A stretch of DNA of 64,000 nucleotides from USCg-Taylor sp050740455 (lineage in GTDB: Bacteria > Pseudomonadota > Gammaproteobacteria > JACCXJ01). How positions within the stretch are numbered: the first letter of the stretch is position 1; the number at the start of each line of letters is the position of its first letter. Made by a program: the position numbers and the translations under genes. The notes below the pieces were generated by a model. It was not told where the DNA came from and searched no databases. It saw nothing but the letters and a program-made list of their open reading frames with translations. Where the stretch lies: positions 29,333-93,332 of the forward strand of contig JBOIDF010000005.1 in assembly GCA_050740455.1 (NCBI GenBank), given 5' to 3'. Below, piece after piece: positions 29,308 through 38,022 of the stretch.

Positions 29308-30006
29308 CTAGGTCCCGGCGATGCTGACTCGATCCAACTGGATCCCCGGCCCCATGGTGCTGGCAACGCTCACCTTCTTCAGGTAAACACCTTTCGCTGC
29401 CGACGGCTTGGCCTTGTTGAGGGCGGCGACAATTGTCGCCAGGTTCTCCTGCAGAGCGCCAGTCTCAAACGAAACCTTGCCGATACAGCAATGGACTATA
29501 CCGGATTTATCGCTCTTGAAGCGCACCTGCCCGGCCTTCGCGTTTCTTACCGCCGTAGCCACATCCGGGGTGACGGTGCCGACCTTGGGATTCGGCATCA
29601 GGCCGCGCGGTCCCAGGATTTGACCGAGTTGACCCACGATGGCCATGCTCTCGGGTGCGGCGACGGCCACGTCGAAATCGATCTGACCCGCCTTCACCTG
29701 TTGCGCCAGATCTTGGAGTCCCACGATGTCGGCGCCCGCGGCGCGCGCCGCCTCGGCCTTGGCGCCCTCGGCGAACACGGCGATCCGCACCTGCTTTCCG
29801 GTGCCATGAGGCAAGACGATGGCGCCCCGCACCGACTGGTCCGATTTGCGCGCATCGATGCCCAGGTTGATCGCCACTTCGACCGATTCATCGAACTTCG
29901 CGGAGGCGACCTCTTTGAGGAGTCGCAGGCCCTCATCCACGCCATACTGTTGACCCGCGACGACTTTTTCCCGCGCCGCTTTCCCTCGTTTACTGCGCTT
30001 CGCCAT
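29308..30006 (-). CDS. rplA: 50S ribosomal protein L1
   Basis: L1 (232 residues) builds the mobile L1 stalk that helps release E-site tRNA. Segments PHGTGKQVRIAVFAEGAKA and LGPRGLMPNPKVGTVTPDVA are canonical. It starts two bases after the rplK stop. L1 represses rplKA in E. coli. Confidence 0.99.
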   Translation of the reverse strand: MAKRSKRGKAAREKVVAGQQYGVDEGLRLLKEVASAKFDESVEVAINLGIDARKSDQSVRGAIVLPHGTGKQVRIAVFAEGAKAEAARAAGADIVGLQDLAQQVKAGQIDFDVAVAAPESMAIVGQLGQILGPRGLMPNPKVGTVTPDVATAVRNAKAGQVRFKSDKSGIVHCCIGKVSFETGALQENLATIVAALNKAKPSAAKGVYLKKVSVASTMGPGIQLDRVSIAGT

Positions 30007-30008
30007 GA

Positions 30009-30440
30009 CTAAACTCCCTCGACTTCAATACCCATACTGCGCGCGGTACCGGCGATGGTTCGCACCGCCGCCTCCCCGCTCGCGGCCGTCAAATCCGGTT
30101 CCTTGGTCTTGGCGATCGTTTCGAGCTGCGCCCGCGTGACCCGTCCGATCTTGCTGCTGTTCGGGGTGCTGCTGCCTTTTTCGAGTCCCAAGGCCTTGCG
30201 CAGCAGCACCGATGCGGGCGGGGTCTTGGTAATAAACGTAAAACTGCGGTCTGCGAAGACGGTGATGACCACCGGAGTCGGCAATCCCGGATCGAGCCCT
30301 TGTGTATGGGCGTTGAAGGCCTTGCAGAACTCCATGATATTCACACCGTGCTGGCCCAGGGCCGGACCAACCGGCGGGCTCGGATTTGCCTTGCCCGCGG
30401 GGACTTGCAGCTTTACGTACGCTTGTATTTTCTTTGCCAC
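30009..30440 (-). CDS. rplK: 50S ribosomal protein L11
   Basis: L11 (143 residues) MAKKIQAYVKLQVPAGKANP shows PPVGPALGQHGVNIMEFCK, the proline-rich thiostrepton-binding surface, and the C-terminal rRNA-binding domain. It follows nusG by 49 bases. L11 is also needed for RelA activation in other bacteria. Confidence 0.99.
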   Translation of the reverse strand: MAKKIQAYVKLQVPAGKANPSPPVGPALGQHGVNIMEFCKAFNAHTQGLDPGLPTPVVITVFADRSFTFITKTPPASVLLRKALGLEKGSSTPNSSKIGRVTRAQLETIAKTKEPDLTAASGEAAVRTIAGTARSMGIEVEGV

Positions 30441-30489
30441 GTGTGCCTCTCTTGAGTAAGCATCCTGTTGGGTAAACCATCGCGCTCCG

Positions 30490-31023
30490 TCATTCCTTCT
30501 CGACCTGACTAAACTCCAGCTCCACCGGCGTCGCGCGGCCGAAGATTAACACCGCCACGCGTAAGCGGTTTTTTTCGTAGTTCACTTCTTCGACCACACC
30601 GCTGAAATCGGTGAACGGCCCCTCCTTGACCCGCACCACCTCGCCCACCTCGAACAATACCTTTGGCCGCGGCCTATCGGTGCCTTCCTGCATGCGATGC
30701 AAGATTTTTTCGGCTTCCTGATCCGTGATCGGCGCGGGCCGATCGCCGCTCCCACCGATGAAACCCATTACCTTCGGCACCTCCCTTACCAGGTGCCAGG
30801 TGTCCTCGTCCATTTCCATCTGAACTAAGACATAACCCGGGAAAAACTTGCGGTCCGTCTTGCGTTTCTGTCCATCCCGCAGCTCCACGACCTCCTCCGT
30901 CGGCACCAAGATAGTGCCGAACTTGTGTTGTAAACCACTGCGTTGGATGCGCTCGTGCAACGAGCGCTTCACTTGGTTCTCGGCCCCCGAATAGGCGTGC
31001 ACGACATACCAACGCAGCGTCAT
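30490..31023 (-). CDS. nusG: Transcription termination/antitermination protein NusG
   Basis: NusG (177 residues from MTLRWYVVHAYSGAENQVKR) has the NGN domain, PGYVLVQMEMDEDTWHLVRE, and a C-terminal KOW domain VGEVVRVKEGPFTDFSGVVE. It clamps RNA polymerase and contacts Rho or S10. The start is set by the family N-terminus and lies four bases after secE. Confidence 0.98.
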   Translation of the reverse strand: MTLRWYVVHAYSGAENQVKRSLHERIQRSGLQHKFGTILVPTEEVVELRDGQKRKTDRKFFPGYVLVQMEMDEDTWHLVREVPKVMGFIGGSGDRPAPITDQEAEKILHRMQEGTDRPRPKVLFEVGEVVRVKEGPFTDFSGVVEEVNYEKNRLRVAVLIFGRATPVELEFSQVEKE

Positions 31024-31027
31024 GCCA

Positions 31028-31408
31028 TCAGCCTCTCGACCCGGTAAGCCACTGCACCAACCACGCAAGCAGGGCGTCAAGGAGCCAAAGGATGGCCGCC
31101 ATCGCGATGACCATGGCGATGACGATTAGGGTCATGCGGGTGGTTTCCTGGCGCGTCGGCCATACGACCTTGCGCACCTCGATCTGAGCCTCCTTGAAGA
31201 ATCCCCAGACATCGCGCCCCTGCGCCGTCTGCAGCGCCAGCGCCCCTGCGACACCTCCCACGGCCAAGAGCCCGACGACCCGTAACAGTAACGACTGCTC
31301 GCTGTAGAAATAAAACGCGGCCATGGCGCCGGTGACCAACAATAGGGCCAGAGCGAGTTTAAAGACATCGCCCTTACTTCCTTGGATTTCTGCCTTTGGA
31401 TTTACCAT
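31028..31408 (-). CDS. secE: Protein translocase subunit SecE, three-helix form
   Basis: The 126-residue protein starting MVNPKAEIQGSKGDVFK has two N-terminal membrane helices (about 16-36 and 42-58) and the conserved amphipathic EAQIEVRKVVWPTRQETTRM followed by the core helix. This three-helix type is found in E. coli and its relatives. It lies between tRNA-Trp and nusG. Confidence 0.97.
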   Translation of the reverse strand: MVNPKAEIQGSKGDVFKLALALLLVTGAMAAFYFYSEQSLLLRVVGLLAVGGVAGALALQTAQGRDVWGFFKEAQIEVRKVVWPTRQETTRMTLIVIAMVIAMAAILWLLDALLAWLVQWLTGSRG

Positions 31409-31457
31409 ATATAGGTGCGCCGCCGACCCGTCGTAGCTTCCACCCTGCACGCAATTG

Positions 31458-31530
31458 CAGGCCAGGAGGGACTCGAACCCCCAACCTGCGGTTTTGGAGA
31501 CCGCCGCTCTGCCAATTGAGCTACTGGCCT
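31458..31530 (-). tRNA. trpT: tRNA-Trp (CCA)
   Basis: The minus strand folds as a full cloverleaf: acceptor AGGCCAG / CTGGCCT, D arm GCTC...GAGC, anticodon loop CTCCAAA with anticodon CCA, and T arm GGGGGTTCGAGTCCCTC. The 3' CCA is not encoded (CAA follows the discriminator G). Location between tufB and secE is the classic one. Confidence 0.97.
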
Positions 31531-31630
31531 ATACCCTTAAAAAGGTTAGGTCGTGCTAGGTTCCGATAAGGTCCTCTATTTTTTTCCGACGACTTAAACT
31601 CTGAGCTGCCCAAATGATGGCGCCCGCTAG

Positions 31631-32849
31631 CGCTACTCGATGACCTTAGCGACGACGCCGGCCCCGACGGTGCGGCCCCCTTCGCGGATCGCAAACCTCA
31701 CCCCCTCTTCCATCGCAATCGGCGCAATCAACTTCACCACCATCTTCACATTGTCCCCCGGCATCACCATCTCCACCCCCGAGGGTAACTCCACCGCCCC
31801 CGTCACATCGGTGGTCCGAAAATAAAACTGCGGCCGGTAATTGCTGAAAAACGGCGTGTGCCTCCCGCCCTCTTCCTTCGATAACACATAGACCTCGGCC
31901 TCAAAATGGGTGTGCGGCGTCACACTCCCCGGCTTGCATAAGACCTGGCCACGCTCCACCTCCTCGCGCTTGGTCCCCCGGAGCAATACCCCGACATTGT
32001 CCCCCGCCTGGCCTTCATCGAGGAGCTTGCGAAACATCTCCACCCCCGTGCAGACGGTCTTCTGCGTCTCCCGGATCCCCACAATCGCTACCTCCTCCCC
32101 GACCTTGACCCGCCCACGCTCCACCCGACCCGTCACCACCGTCCCGCGCCCGGAGATCGAAAAGACATCCTCAATCGGCATCAAAAACGGCTGATCCACC
32201 GCCCGCTCGGGCACCGGAATGTACTCATCCATCGCCGCCACCAGCTTCTCGATGGACTGCACCCCAAGCTCACTCCCCTCTCCCTCCAACGCCTTCAACG
32301 CACTCCCCACCACCACCGGCGTCTTCTCCCCGGGAAACTTGTAACTCTCCAGTAACTCCCTGACCTCCATCTCCACTAATTCCAGCAACTCCGCATCATC
32401 CACCATGTCCGCCTTGTTCATGTACACCACCATGTAGGGCACCCCGACCTGACGCGCCAACAAAATGTGCTCGCGCGTCTGCGGCATCGGCCCATCGGCC
32501 GCACTCACCACTAATATCGCCCCATCCATCTGCGCCGCCCCCGTGATCATGTTCTTCACATAATCCGCATGCCCCGGACAGTCCACATGCGCATAGTGCC
32601 GCTTCTCACTCTGGTACTCCACATGCGCCGTCGCTATCGTGATCCCCCTCGCCTTCTCCTCGGGGGCATTGTCGATCTGATCATAACCCTTCACCTCCCC
32701 ACCAAACTTCTTCGACATCACCATCGTTAAGGCCGCCGTCAACGTCGTCTTCCCATGATCCACATGCCCTATCGTCCCTACATTCACATGCGGCTTCGTT
32801 CGCTGAAATTTCTCCTTGGACATAACTCGGGTCTCCGCTTTCGTTGGTC
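31631..32849 (-). repeat. tuf repeat tract, copy 2 (homogenised with 15386-16604)
   Basis: This is the partner of the tract at 15386-16604, with a constant offset of 16,245 and no length change. The shared part includes the 26 bases before the ATG and ends sharply on both sides. Confidence 0.9.
31633..32823 (-). CDS. tufB: Elongation factor Tu, copy in tRNA-tufB operon
   Basis: The protein is identical to the EF-Tu at 15388-16578, 396 residues, starting MSKEKFQRTKPHVNVG. It is co-transcribed with tRNA-Tyr, -Gly and -Thr upstream and tRNA-Trp downstream, as in E. coli. The same unusual G-ending codon preference is present here. Confidence 0.99.
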   Translation of the reverse strand: MSKEKFQRTKPHVNVGTIGHVDHGKTTLTAALTMVMSKKFGGEVKGYDQIDNAPEEKARGITIATAHVEYQSEKRHYAHVDCPGHADYVKNMITGAAQMDGAILVVSAADGPMPQTREHILLARQVGVPYMVVYMNKADMVDDAELLELVEMEVRELLESYKFPGEKTPVVVGSALKALEGEGSELGVQSIEKLVAAMDEYIPVPERAVDQPFLMPIEDVFSISGRGTVVTGRVERGRVKVGEEVAIVGIRETQKTVCTGVEMFRKLLDEGQAGDNVGVLLRGTKREEVERGQVLCKPGSVTPHTHFEAEVYVLSKEEGGRHTPFFSNYRPQFYFRTTDVTGAVELPSGVEMVMPGDNVKMVVKLIAPIAMEEGVRFAIREGGRTVGAGVVAKVIE

Positions 32850-32878
32850 TCACCGCTTGACTTTTCTTACCCTAGAAC

Positions 32879-32954
<76 letters not shown>

Positions 32955-32961
32955 GTCAACC

Positions 32962-33035
32962 TGGAGCGGGTGATGGGAATCGAACCCATGTCATCAGCTT
33001 GGAAGGCTGAGGTTCTACCGTTGAACTACACCCGC
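32962..33035 (-). tRNA. tRNA-Gly (TCC)
   Basis: The minus strand reads GCGGGTGTAGTTCAACGGTA at the 5' end, with anticodon loop CTTCCAA (anticodon TCC) and encoded CCA. It is seven bases upstream of tRNA-Thr in the processed transcript. Confidence 0.98.
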
Positions 33036-33067
33036 TTCTCGCCGGCCTTCGCTACCCGGCTACTGCC

Positions 33068-33153
33068 TGGTGGAGGGGGTAGGATTCGAACCTACGAAGG
33101 CATGAGCCAGCAGATTTACAGTCTGCCCCCGTTGGCCGCTTGGGTACCCCTCC
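33068..33153 (-). tRNA. tRNA-Tyr (GTA)
   Basis: This is a class II tRNA with a long variable arm. The 5' end is GGAGGGGTACCCAAGCGGCC, the anticodon loop is CTGTAAA (anticodon GTA), and CCA is encoded. It is the first gene of the tRNA-tufB operon. Confidence 0.98.
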
Positions 33154-33170
33154 GAAGTCTAAAGCGATCA

Positions 33171-33199
33171 ATTCTGAAAAATAAATAGCTCAATGTCAA
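33171..33199 (-). promoter_or_regulatory. Probable promoter of the tRNA-Tyr/Gly/Thr-tufB operon
   Basis: On the minus strand TTGACA (33194-33199) is followed after 17 bases by CAGAAT (33171-33176). Transcription would start about 10 bases before tRNA-Tyr. The consensus -35, a weaker -10 and the position right before a stable RNA gene support the call. Confidence 0.6.
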
Positions 33200-33213
33200 T
33201 AAAGAGTCGCGCT

Positions 33214-33810
33214 TCACGCTCCACCCGAGCATCCATCCGTCGTCGATCTTCCATGCCGAGGCCGTAAAACCCGCCCGCTCACCCCATCGCGGATCTCGCT
33301 CACGCCCGCCTCGTCCCCGATCCGTCCGGATACAACGTAATCAATCGCTCCATTAAAATATGCCCGGACCCGCGCGGGATCCCGGGCTGGAACACAGCCG
33401 GCGGGATTGGCGCTGGTCGAAACCAGGACCCCCACGCGCTGACATAACGCCGCCGCGATCGGATGCCCCGTTACCCGCACCGCAAGGTAACGCCGGTCAC
33501 CGGTCAACCACGGCGGAACGGACGATCGCGCCGGCACTACCCAGGTGACCGGACCGGGCCAAGTGCAGTCGATTTCCTCGCGCCTCACCGCATTCGGAAA
33601 ACATACAAGACGTTCTATCGCCGGTAGCGTCGCGGCAATCACGATCACGCCCTTCTTGACGCTCCGCCTTTTAAGCATTAAGAGCCTGGAGACAGCGCGG
33701 AAATTGAACGGATCGCACCCGAGCCCGAACACGGCCTCGGTCGGATAAGCGATGATGCCGCCGGCTACAATTACACGCGCGGCGCGCTCGAGATGCCAAG
33801 CTTGAAGCAC
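33214..33810 (-). CDS. tsaC: Threonylcarbamoyl-AMP synthase (TsaC/Sua5/YrdC family)
   Basis: TsaC makes threonylcarbamoyl-AMP, the donor for t6A37 on ANN-decoding tRNAs. The 198-residue reading has PTEAVFGLGCDP, the KR...K motif in LKRRSVKKG and STSANPAG near the C-terminus. I start at a GTG at 33810 that overlaps the purE stop (TAGTG), which gives the usual short TsaC length. A longer open frame runs back through purE but has no family similarity. It lies beside a tRNA cluster, though on its own transcript. Confidence 0.9.
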   Translation of the reverse strand: MLQAWHLERAARVIVAGGIIAYPTEAVFGLGCDPFNFRAVSRLLMLKRRSVKKGVIVIAATLPAIERLVCFPNAVRREEIDCTWPGPVTWVVPARSSVPPWLTGDRRYLAVRVTGHPIAAALCQRVGVLVSTSANPAGCVPARDPARVRAYFNGAIDYVVSGRIGDEAGVSEIRDGVSGRVLRPRHGRSTTDGCSGGA

Positions 33811-34313
33811 TAGCGGGCGCGTTTCGTGAGTGCTAGGTTTTTTTGGCTGATGGCTTCCACGGTCGCCGAGCGTTCCGCCCGCAAGCGTTCCGCGATCTCC
33901 GGGTCTTGCAGCGCCAAGATCTCGGCCGCGAGATAGCCGGCGTTCTTCGCACCGGCTGGACCGATGGCAACGCACGCCACCGGCACACCACCCGGCATTT
34001 GCACCGTCGATAGCAGGGCATCGAGCCCGTTCAGAGGCCCTCCCGCCATGGGTACGCCGATTACCGGCTTGACTGTCAGCGCCGCCACCGCCCCCGCCAG
34101 ATGCGCGGCCAGCCCAGCGGCGGCAACAAAAACCGCGGCCCCGCGCTCCTCGGCTTGCTGAACATAGGCGCGCGTCTCGGCTGGCGTCCGGTGCGCGGAG
34201 GCGATTCTCACCTCGACCTCGACCCCCAGGCGCCGTAACACCTCTAGCGTGGATTCCATCACCGGAAGGTCGGAATCCGATCCGACCAAAAGGGCTACGA
34301 AAGGGACGGTCAT
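33810..34313 (-). CDS. purE: N5-carboxyaminoimidazole ribonucleotide mutase, class I PurE
   Basis: PurE (167 residues) catalyses N5-CAIR to CAIR in purine synthesis. GSDSDLPVM, ASAHRTPAETRAYV and the glycine-rich VFVAAAGLAAHLAGAVAA are the substrate-binding signatures. PurK, needed with class I PurE, is not next to it; tsaC follows instead, so purK should lie elsewhere. Confidence 0.97.
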   Translation of the reverse strand: MTVPFVALLVGSDSDLPVMESTLEVLRRLGVEVEVRIASAHRTPAETRAYVQQAEERGAAVFVAAAGLAAHLAGAVAALTVKPVIGVPMAGGPLNGLDALLSTVQMPGGVPVACVAIGPAGAKNAGYLAAEILALQDPEIAERLRAERSATVEAISQKNLALTKRAR

Positions 34314-34398
34314 AAGGCCATAAATCCTTGGTTCCGAGGCTCAAGCAGGCGCAGCTTGGCGCACATGTTACGAATAGACGCAGGCGAAAGCGTCTCGA

Positions 34399-36702
34399 TT
34401 AAGATACCGCGGACAGGCTTGCCGGTTCGACCCACGGCTCCTTGAATCCACACCCCGTTCGTGGGCAGACGCGCAAGCCGCCCTCGCGCTTGGTGGTTTT
34501 CGTCATCGTGATCGCCCAATGACACTTTGGGCAGGGCTGGCTCAAGGGCTCGTTCCAGATCGCGTAACGGCAGTTCGGGTAGGTGGAACAAGAATAGAAA
34601 ACCTTCCCGCGCTTAGAGCGGCGCCGCACGAGACACCCGCTACGGCACTCGGGACAGGTGACGCCGGTGTCCGCCGGTTTCTCCACCGCCTCGATATACC
34701 GGCATTTCGGATAGCTACCACAGCCGATAAATTTACCGTACCGCCCCTCGCGCAATAATAGCGGCGAACCGCACTCGGGACAATGCCGGTCAGCGACGAC
34801 CTGGGCGACCGGGGTAACTTGGCCTTGCCCGTCCACATTCCGGGTATAGTCACAGTCGGGGTACCCCGTGCAACCGACGAAGCTGCCGCGCCGCCCTAAG
34901 CGCGTCGCCAAGGGCCTACCGCACTGAGGACACTGCTCTTCGAGTAGCTTCTGGGTGGCGTCGCGGCGGGTGACCGTCTCGGCTTTGTTATCGACCAGCC
35001 CCTTGAATGGCGTCCAAAAATGCTCGAGCACCGGCGTCCAGTCCTTTTCGCCTCGGGACACCGCATCTAGCTCGTCTTCCAGCCGCGCGGTGAAACCGTA
35101 ATCGACATAGTCGCTGAAATGCTCGGTCAGGAACCTGCTCACGATCCTGCCGACGTCAGTGGGTTTGAAGCGCTTGCTTTCCAAGGTCGCATACTCGCGC
35201 TGTTGCAGCGTCGAGATAATCGCGGCGTAGGTCGAAGGGCGGCCGATGCCGTGCTCCTCGAGCGATCGCACCAGACTCGCTTCGGTGTAGCGCGGGGGCG
35301 GTTCGGTGAAATGCTGGGTCGCCGTGATGTCGGCGAGCTGCACCCGATCACCCGCTTTCATCGCCGGCAAGACGCCCTCGTCGCTGTCGTTCTTTCCGTC
35401 ATCCTTGCCTTCCAGATACACGGCCATGAACCCCGGCTCCACCACCGTTGAGCCCGTCGCCCGGAACGCGACACCTATCCCGCAAGTTAGATCCACGGCG
35501 ACCGTGTCGATGATGGCATCGATCATCTGACAGGCCAGCGTACGCTTCCAAATGAGCTCGTATAATCGGTATTGCTCCTCGCTCAAGTAAGGCCTCAATT
35601 CCTCGGGCGTTCGTTGGATGGCGGTGGGCCGGATCGCTTCGTGAGCTTCCTGAGCATTCTTCGCCTGTGTCTTAAAGCGCCGCGCCTGAGCCGGCGCTTG
35701 TCCGGCGCCGAAACGCGCCTTGATGAAATCCCTGATTTCCTCCAGCGCCTCGCCGCCGAGACTTACCGAATCGGTGCGCATATAGGTAATAAGACCGGCC
35801 GATCCGCCGCCGATATCGATCCCTTCGTAGAGTTGCTGCGCGATCCGCATCGTGCGTTGTGTGGTAAACCCGAGCTTGCGCGCGCCTTCCTGCTGTAAGG
35901 TCGAGGTGATGAAGGGAGACGGGGGGGGCCGTTTGCGCTGTTTCTTCTCGACCTTGCCAACGGTGAGCCACCCTTGGGCAAGGGTAAGTAAATCTTGCCG
36001 GATAGCTTCCGCCTCCGCGCTGGTAACGATGCTGAACTGCTTGAGCTTCTCGCCTCGATAAACGACCAACCGGGCGCCGAATGCTTGTGTTTGCTGCCTG
36101 GCCTGCGCCTCCACGGTCCAATATTCGCGCGACTCGAAGGCTGCGATCTCCTCTTCGCGCTCCACGATCATGCGCAGCGCGGGACTCTGCACCCTTCCTG
36201 CGGATAAGCCCCGCCGGATCTTCCGCCACAGCAGCGGCGAAAGGTTGAACCCGACTAAATAATCCAACGCCCGGCGCGCTTGCTGCGCATTGACCAAATC
36301 GACCGACAACACCCTCGGGCTGCGGATGGCCTCCTCAATGGCGCGCTTGGTGATCTCGTGAAAAATGACCCGGTATACCGGTTTGTTATCCAGCACCTCC
36401 CGCTCCTTCAGGATCTCCACCAGATGCCAAGAAATCGCCTCACCTTCGCGATCCAGGTCGGTCGCTAGATAGAGCGCATCCGACCTACGCATGGTCTCGG
36501 CGATCGCATTAACGTGTTTAACGTTTTTTTCTATGAGCTCATAGCGCATGGCGAACCCGTGCTCGGTGTCCACGGCGCCTTCCTTGGGCTTAAGATCGCG
36601 CACGTGCCCATAGGATGCGAGCACGCGAAAATCCGTGCCGAGGTAGCGGCCAATCGTTTTCGCCTTAGCCGGAGATTCGACGATTAATAAATTCTTCGGC
36701 AT
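34399..36702 (-). CDS. topA: DNA topoisomerase I
   Basis: TopA (767 residues) relaxes negative supercoils. The Toprim domain begins MPKNLLIVESPAKAKTIGRY, with DLDREGEAISWHLVE as the metal site. SAGRVQSPALRM and the active-site tyrosine in LITYMRTDSV follow. The C-terminus has four cysteine clusters of zinc-ribbon type, starting CPQCGRPLA, CPECGSPLL, CPECRSGCL and CPKCHWAIT. The family member smg, often between topA and dprA, is absent here. Confidence 0.98.
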   Translation of the reverse strand: MPKNLLIVESPAKAKTIGRYLGTDFRVLASYGHVRDLKPKEGAVDTEHGFAMRYELIEKNVKHVNAIAETMRRSDALYLATDLDREGEAISWHLVEILKEREVLDNKPVYRVIFHEITKRAIEEAIRSPRVLSVDLVNAQQARRALDYLVGFNLSPLLWRKIRRGLSAGRVQSPALRMIVEREEEIAAFESREYWTVEAQARQQTQAFGARLVVYRGEKLKQFSIVTSAEAEAIRQDLLTLAQGWLTVGKVEKKQRKRPPPSPFITSTLQQEGARKLGFTTQRTMRIAQQLYEGIDIGGGSAGLITYMRTDSVSLGGEALEEIRDFIKARFGAGQAPAQARRFKTQAKNAQEAHEAIRPTAIQRTPEELRPYLSEEQYRLYELIWKRTLACQMIDAIIDTVAVDLTCGIGVAFRATGSTVVEPGFMAVYLEGKDDGKNDSDEGVLPAMKAGDRVQLADITATQHFTEPPPRYTEASLVRSLEEHGIGRPSTYAAIISTLQQREYATLESKRFKPTDVGRIVSRFLTEHFSDYVDYGFTARLEDELDAVSRGEKDWTPVLEHFWTPFKGLVDNKAETVTRRDATQKLLEEQCPQCGRPLATRLGRRGSFVGCTGYPDCDYTRNVDGQGQVTPVAQVVADRHCPECGSPLLLREGRYGKFIGCGSYPKCRYIEAVEKPADTGVTCPECRSGCLVRRRSKRGKVFYSCSTYPNCRYAIWNEPLSQPCPKCHWAITMTKTTKREGGLRVCPRTGCGFKEPWVEPASLSAVS

Positions 36703-36839
36703 GCGCTGAATGTTTAGGCGTTCGAGACTAGCTTAAACGAGGTTGGTTCAAGGCGGCTTCGCCCGCGAGCGCGTCGAACGGTACGGACAGGGTGACGCCA
36801 GTTGTACCGCCGGGATAGCCGCTGTTCAAAAGGGCAAAT

Positions 36840-37961
36840 CTACTTCTGCCGCACGTACACTCCGCATGCTTCCGCACCCACGTATCCGCGTAATTCCAGT
36901 ATCAAGAGCATGGACGACACGGCGCTCGCGGTCAATCCGCTGCGTTCGACCAAGCTATCGACCGAGACAGGATCCTCACCCATACAATGTAGCAAACTCT
37001 GATAATCGGGATCGAGTGCCTCGCTCGCTTCATGGGGTAGTTGCGGGAGGCTGGACACCGGCGCCGGCGGCGGAAGCACACAGTTCAGCTCCTCCAGGAT
37101 GTCCGCGACGCTGGTGACGAGTTTTGCGCCCTGCTGAATCAGCCCATGGCACCCCTGCGCGAGCGGATTGTGGATGGAGCCGGGGAGCGCGAATACCTCT
37201 CGTCCTTGTTCGATCGCACAGCGCGCGGTAATCAACGATCCGCTGCGCAGCGCGGCTTCGGCGACGACCGTCCCGAGACAGAGCCCGCTGATCAGGCGAT
37301 TGCGGCGCGGGAAATTGCGTGCGATCGCCGGGGTGCCGAGAGGCAGTTCCGAGACGATCGCGCCTCCCGAGGCCTGGATGTCGAACGCCAGGGCGCGATT
37401 GCTCGCCGGGTAGATCAGGTCGATCCCGGTACCGCTGACTGCAATCGTCGCGCCCCTTGCCGCCAACGCACCGCGGTGCGCCGCGGCATCGATGCCGAGG
37501 GCCAGCCCACTGGTGATGACCCATCCGGCGAGCACAAGCTGGCGGCTGAATTCGAGGGCCGTTTGCTCGCCGGCGGCGGTCGGGTGACGGCTTCCGACCA
37601 CGGCGATCTGCGGCCTCGCGAGGATCCCCGGATCCCCTATGACATAGAACAGCGGCGGCGGGTCGGAAAGCGTGCGCAGGAGCGGCGGGTAGGTTTCCTC
37701 ACTCCAAAGAATCAGATGATGCTTATCCTCGCGTAACCACCGCACGGCCGCGGTGACGGCCTGCCAATCCGGGGCTTTGATAAACGCGAGGGTTTCGCTC
37801 CCGAGACCGTGGCGTTCAAGTTCCATCGATCTAGCCGCAAAGACAGCTTTCGCGCTCCCATAGCGCGCGAGTAAATCAAAAAATGCCCTGGGCCCGATGC
37901 CCGGCGCACGGTGCAAGGCAATCCAATGCGCCCGCTCGTCCCGCGTGTCCTCGAGGCTCAT
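36840..37961 (-). CDS. dprA: DNA-processing protein DprA (Smf)
   Basis: DprA (373 residues) loads RecA on incoming single strands during natural transformation. The N-terminal SAM-like region, the Rossmann core with IAVVGSRHPTAAGEQTA and ITSGLALGIDAAAHRGAL, FPRRNRLISGL, and a C-terminal winged helix (about 300-370) are all seen. Gene order topA-dprA-LysM-def-fmt is widespread in gammaproteobacteria. Confidence 0.96.
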   Translation of the reverse strand: MSLEDTRDERAHWIALHRAPGIGPRAFFDLLARYGSAKAVFAARSMELERHGLGSETLAFIKAPDWQAVTAAVRWLREDKHHLILWSEETYPPLLRTLSDPPPLFYVIGDPGILARPQIAVVGSRHPTAAGEQTALEFSRQLVLAGWVITSGLALGIDAAAHRGALAARGATIAVSGTGIDLIYPASNRALAFDIQASGGAIVSELPLGTPAIARNFPRRNRLISGLCLGTVVAEAALRSGSLITARCAIEQGREVFALPGSIHNPLAQGCHGLIQQGAKLVTSVADILEELNCVLPPPAPVSSLPQLPHEASEALDPDYQSLLHCMGEDPVSVDSLVERSGLTASAVSSMLLILELRGYVGAEACGVYVRQK

Positions 37962-38022
37962 AGCGTACCAAGCTTATCACCGCTGCAGCTTGGAACGCTG
38001 GGCGAGCACCGCTCCAAGCGCT

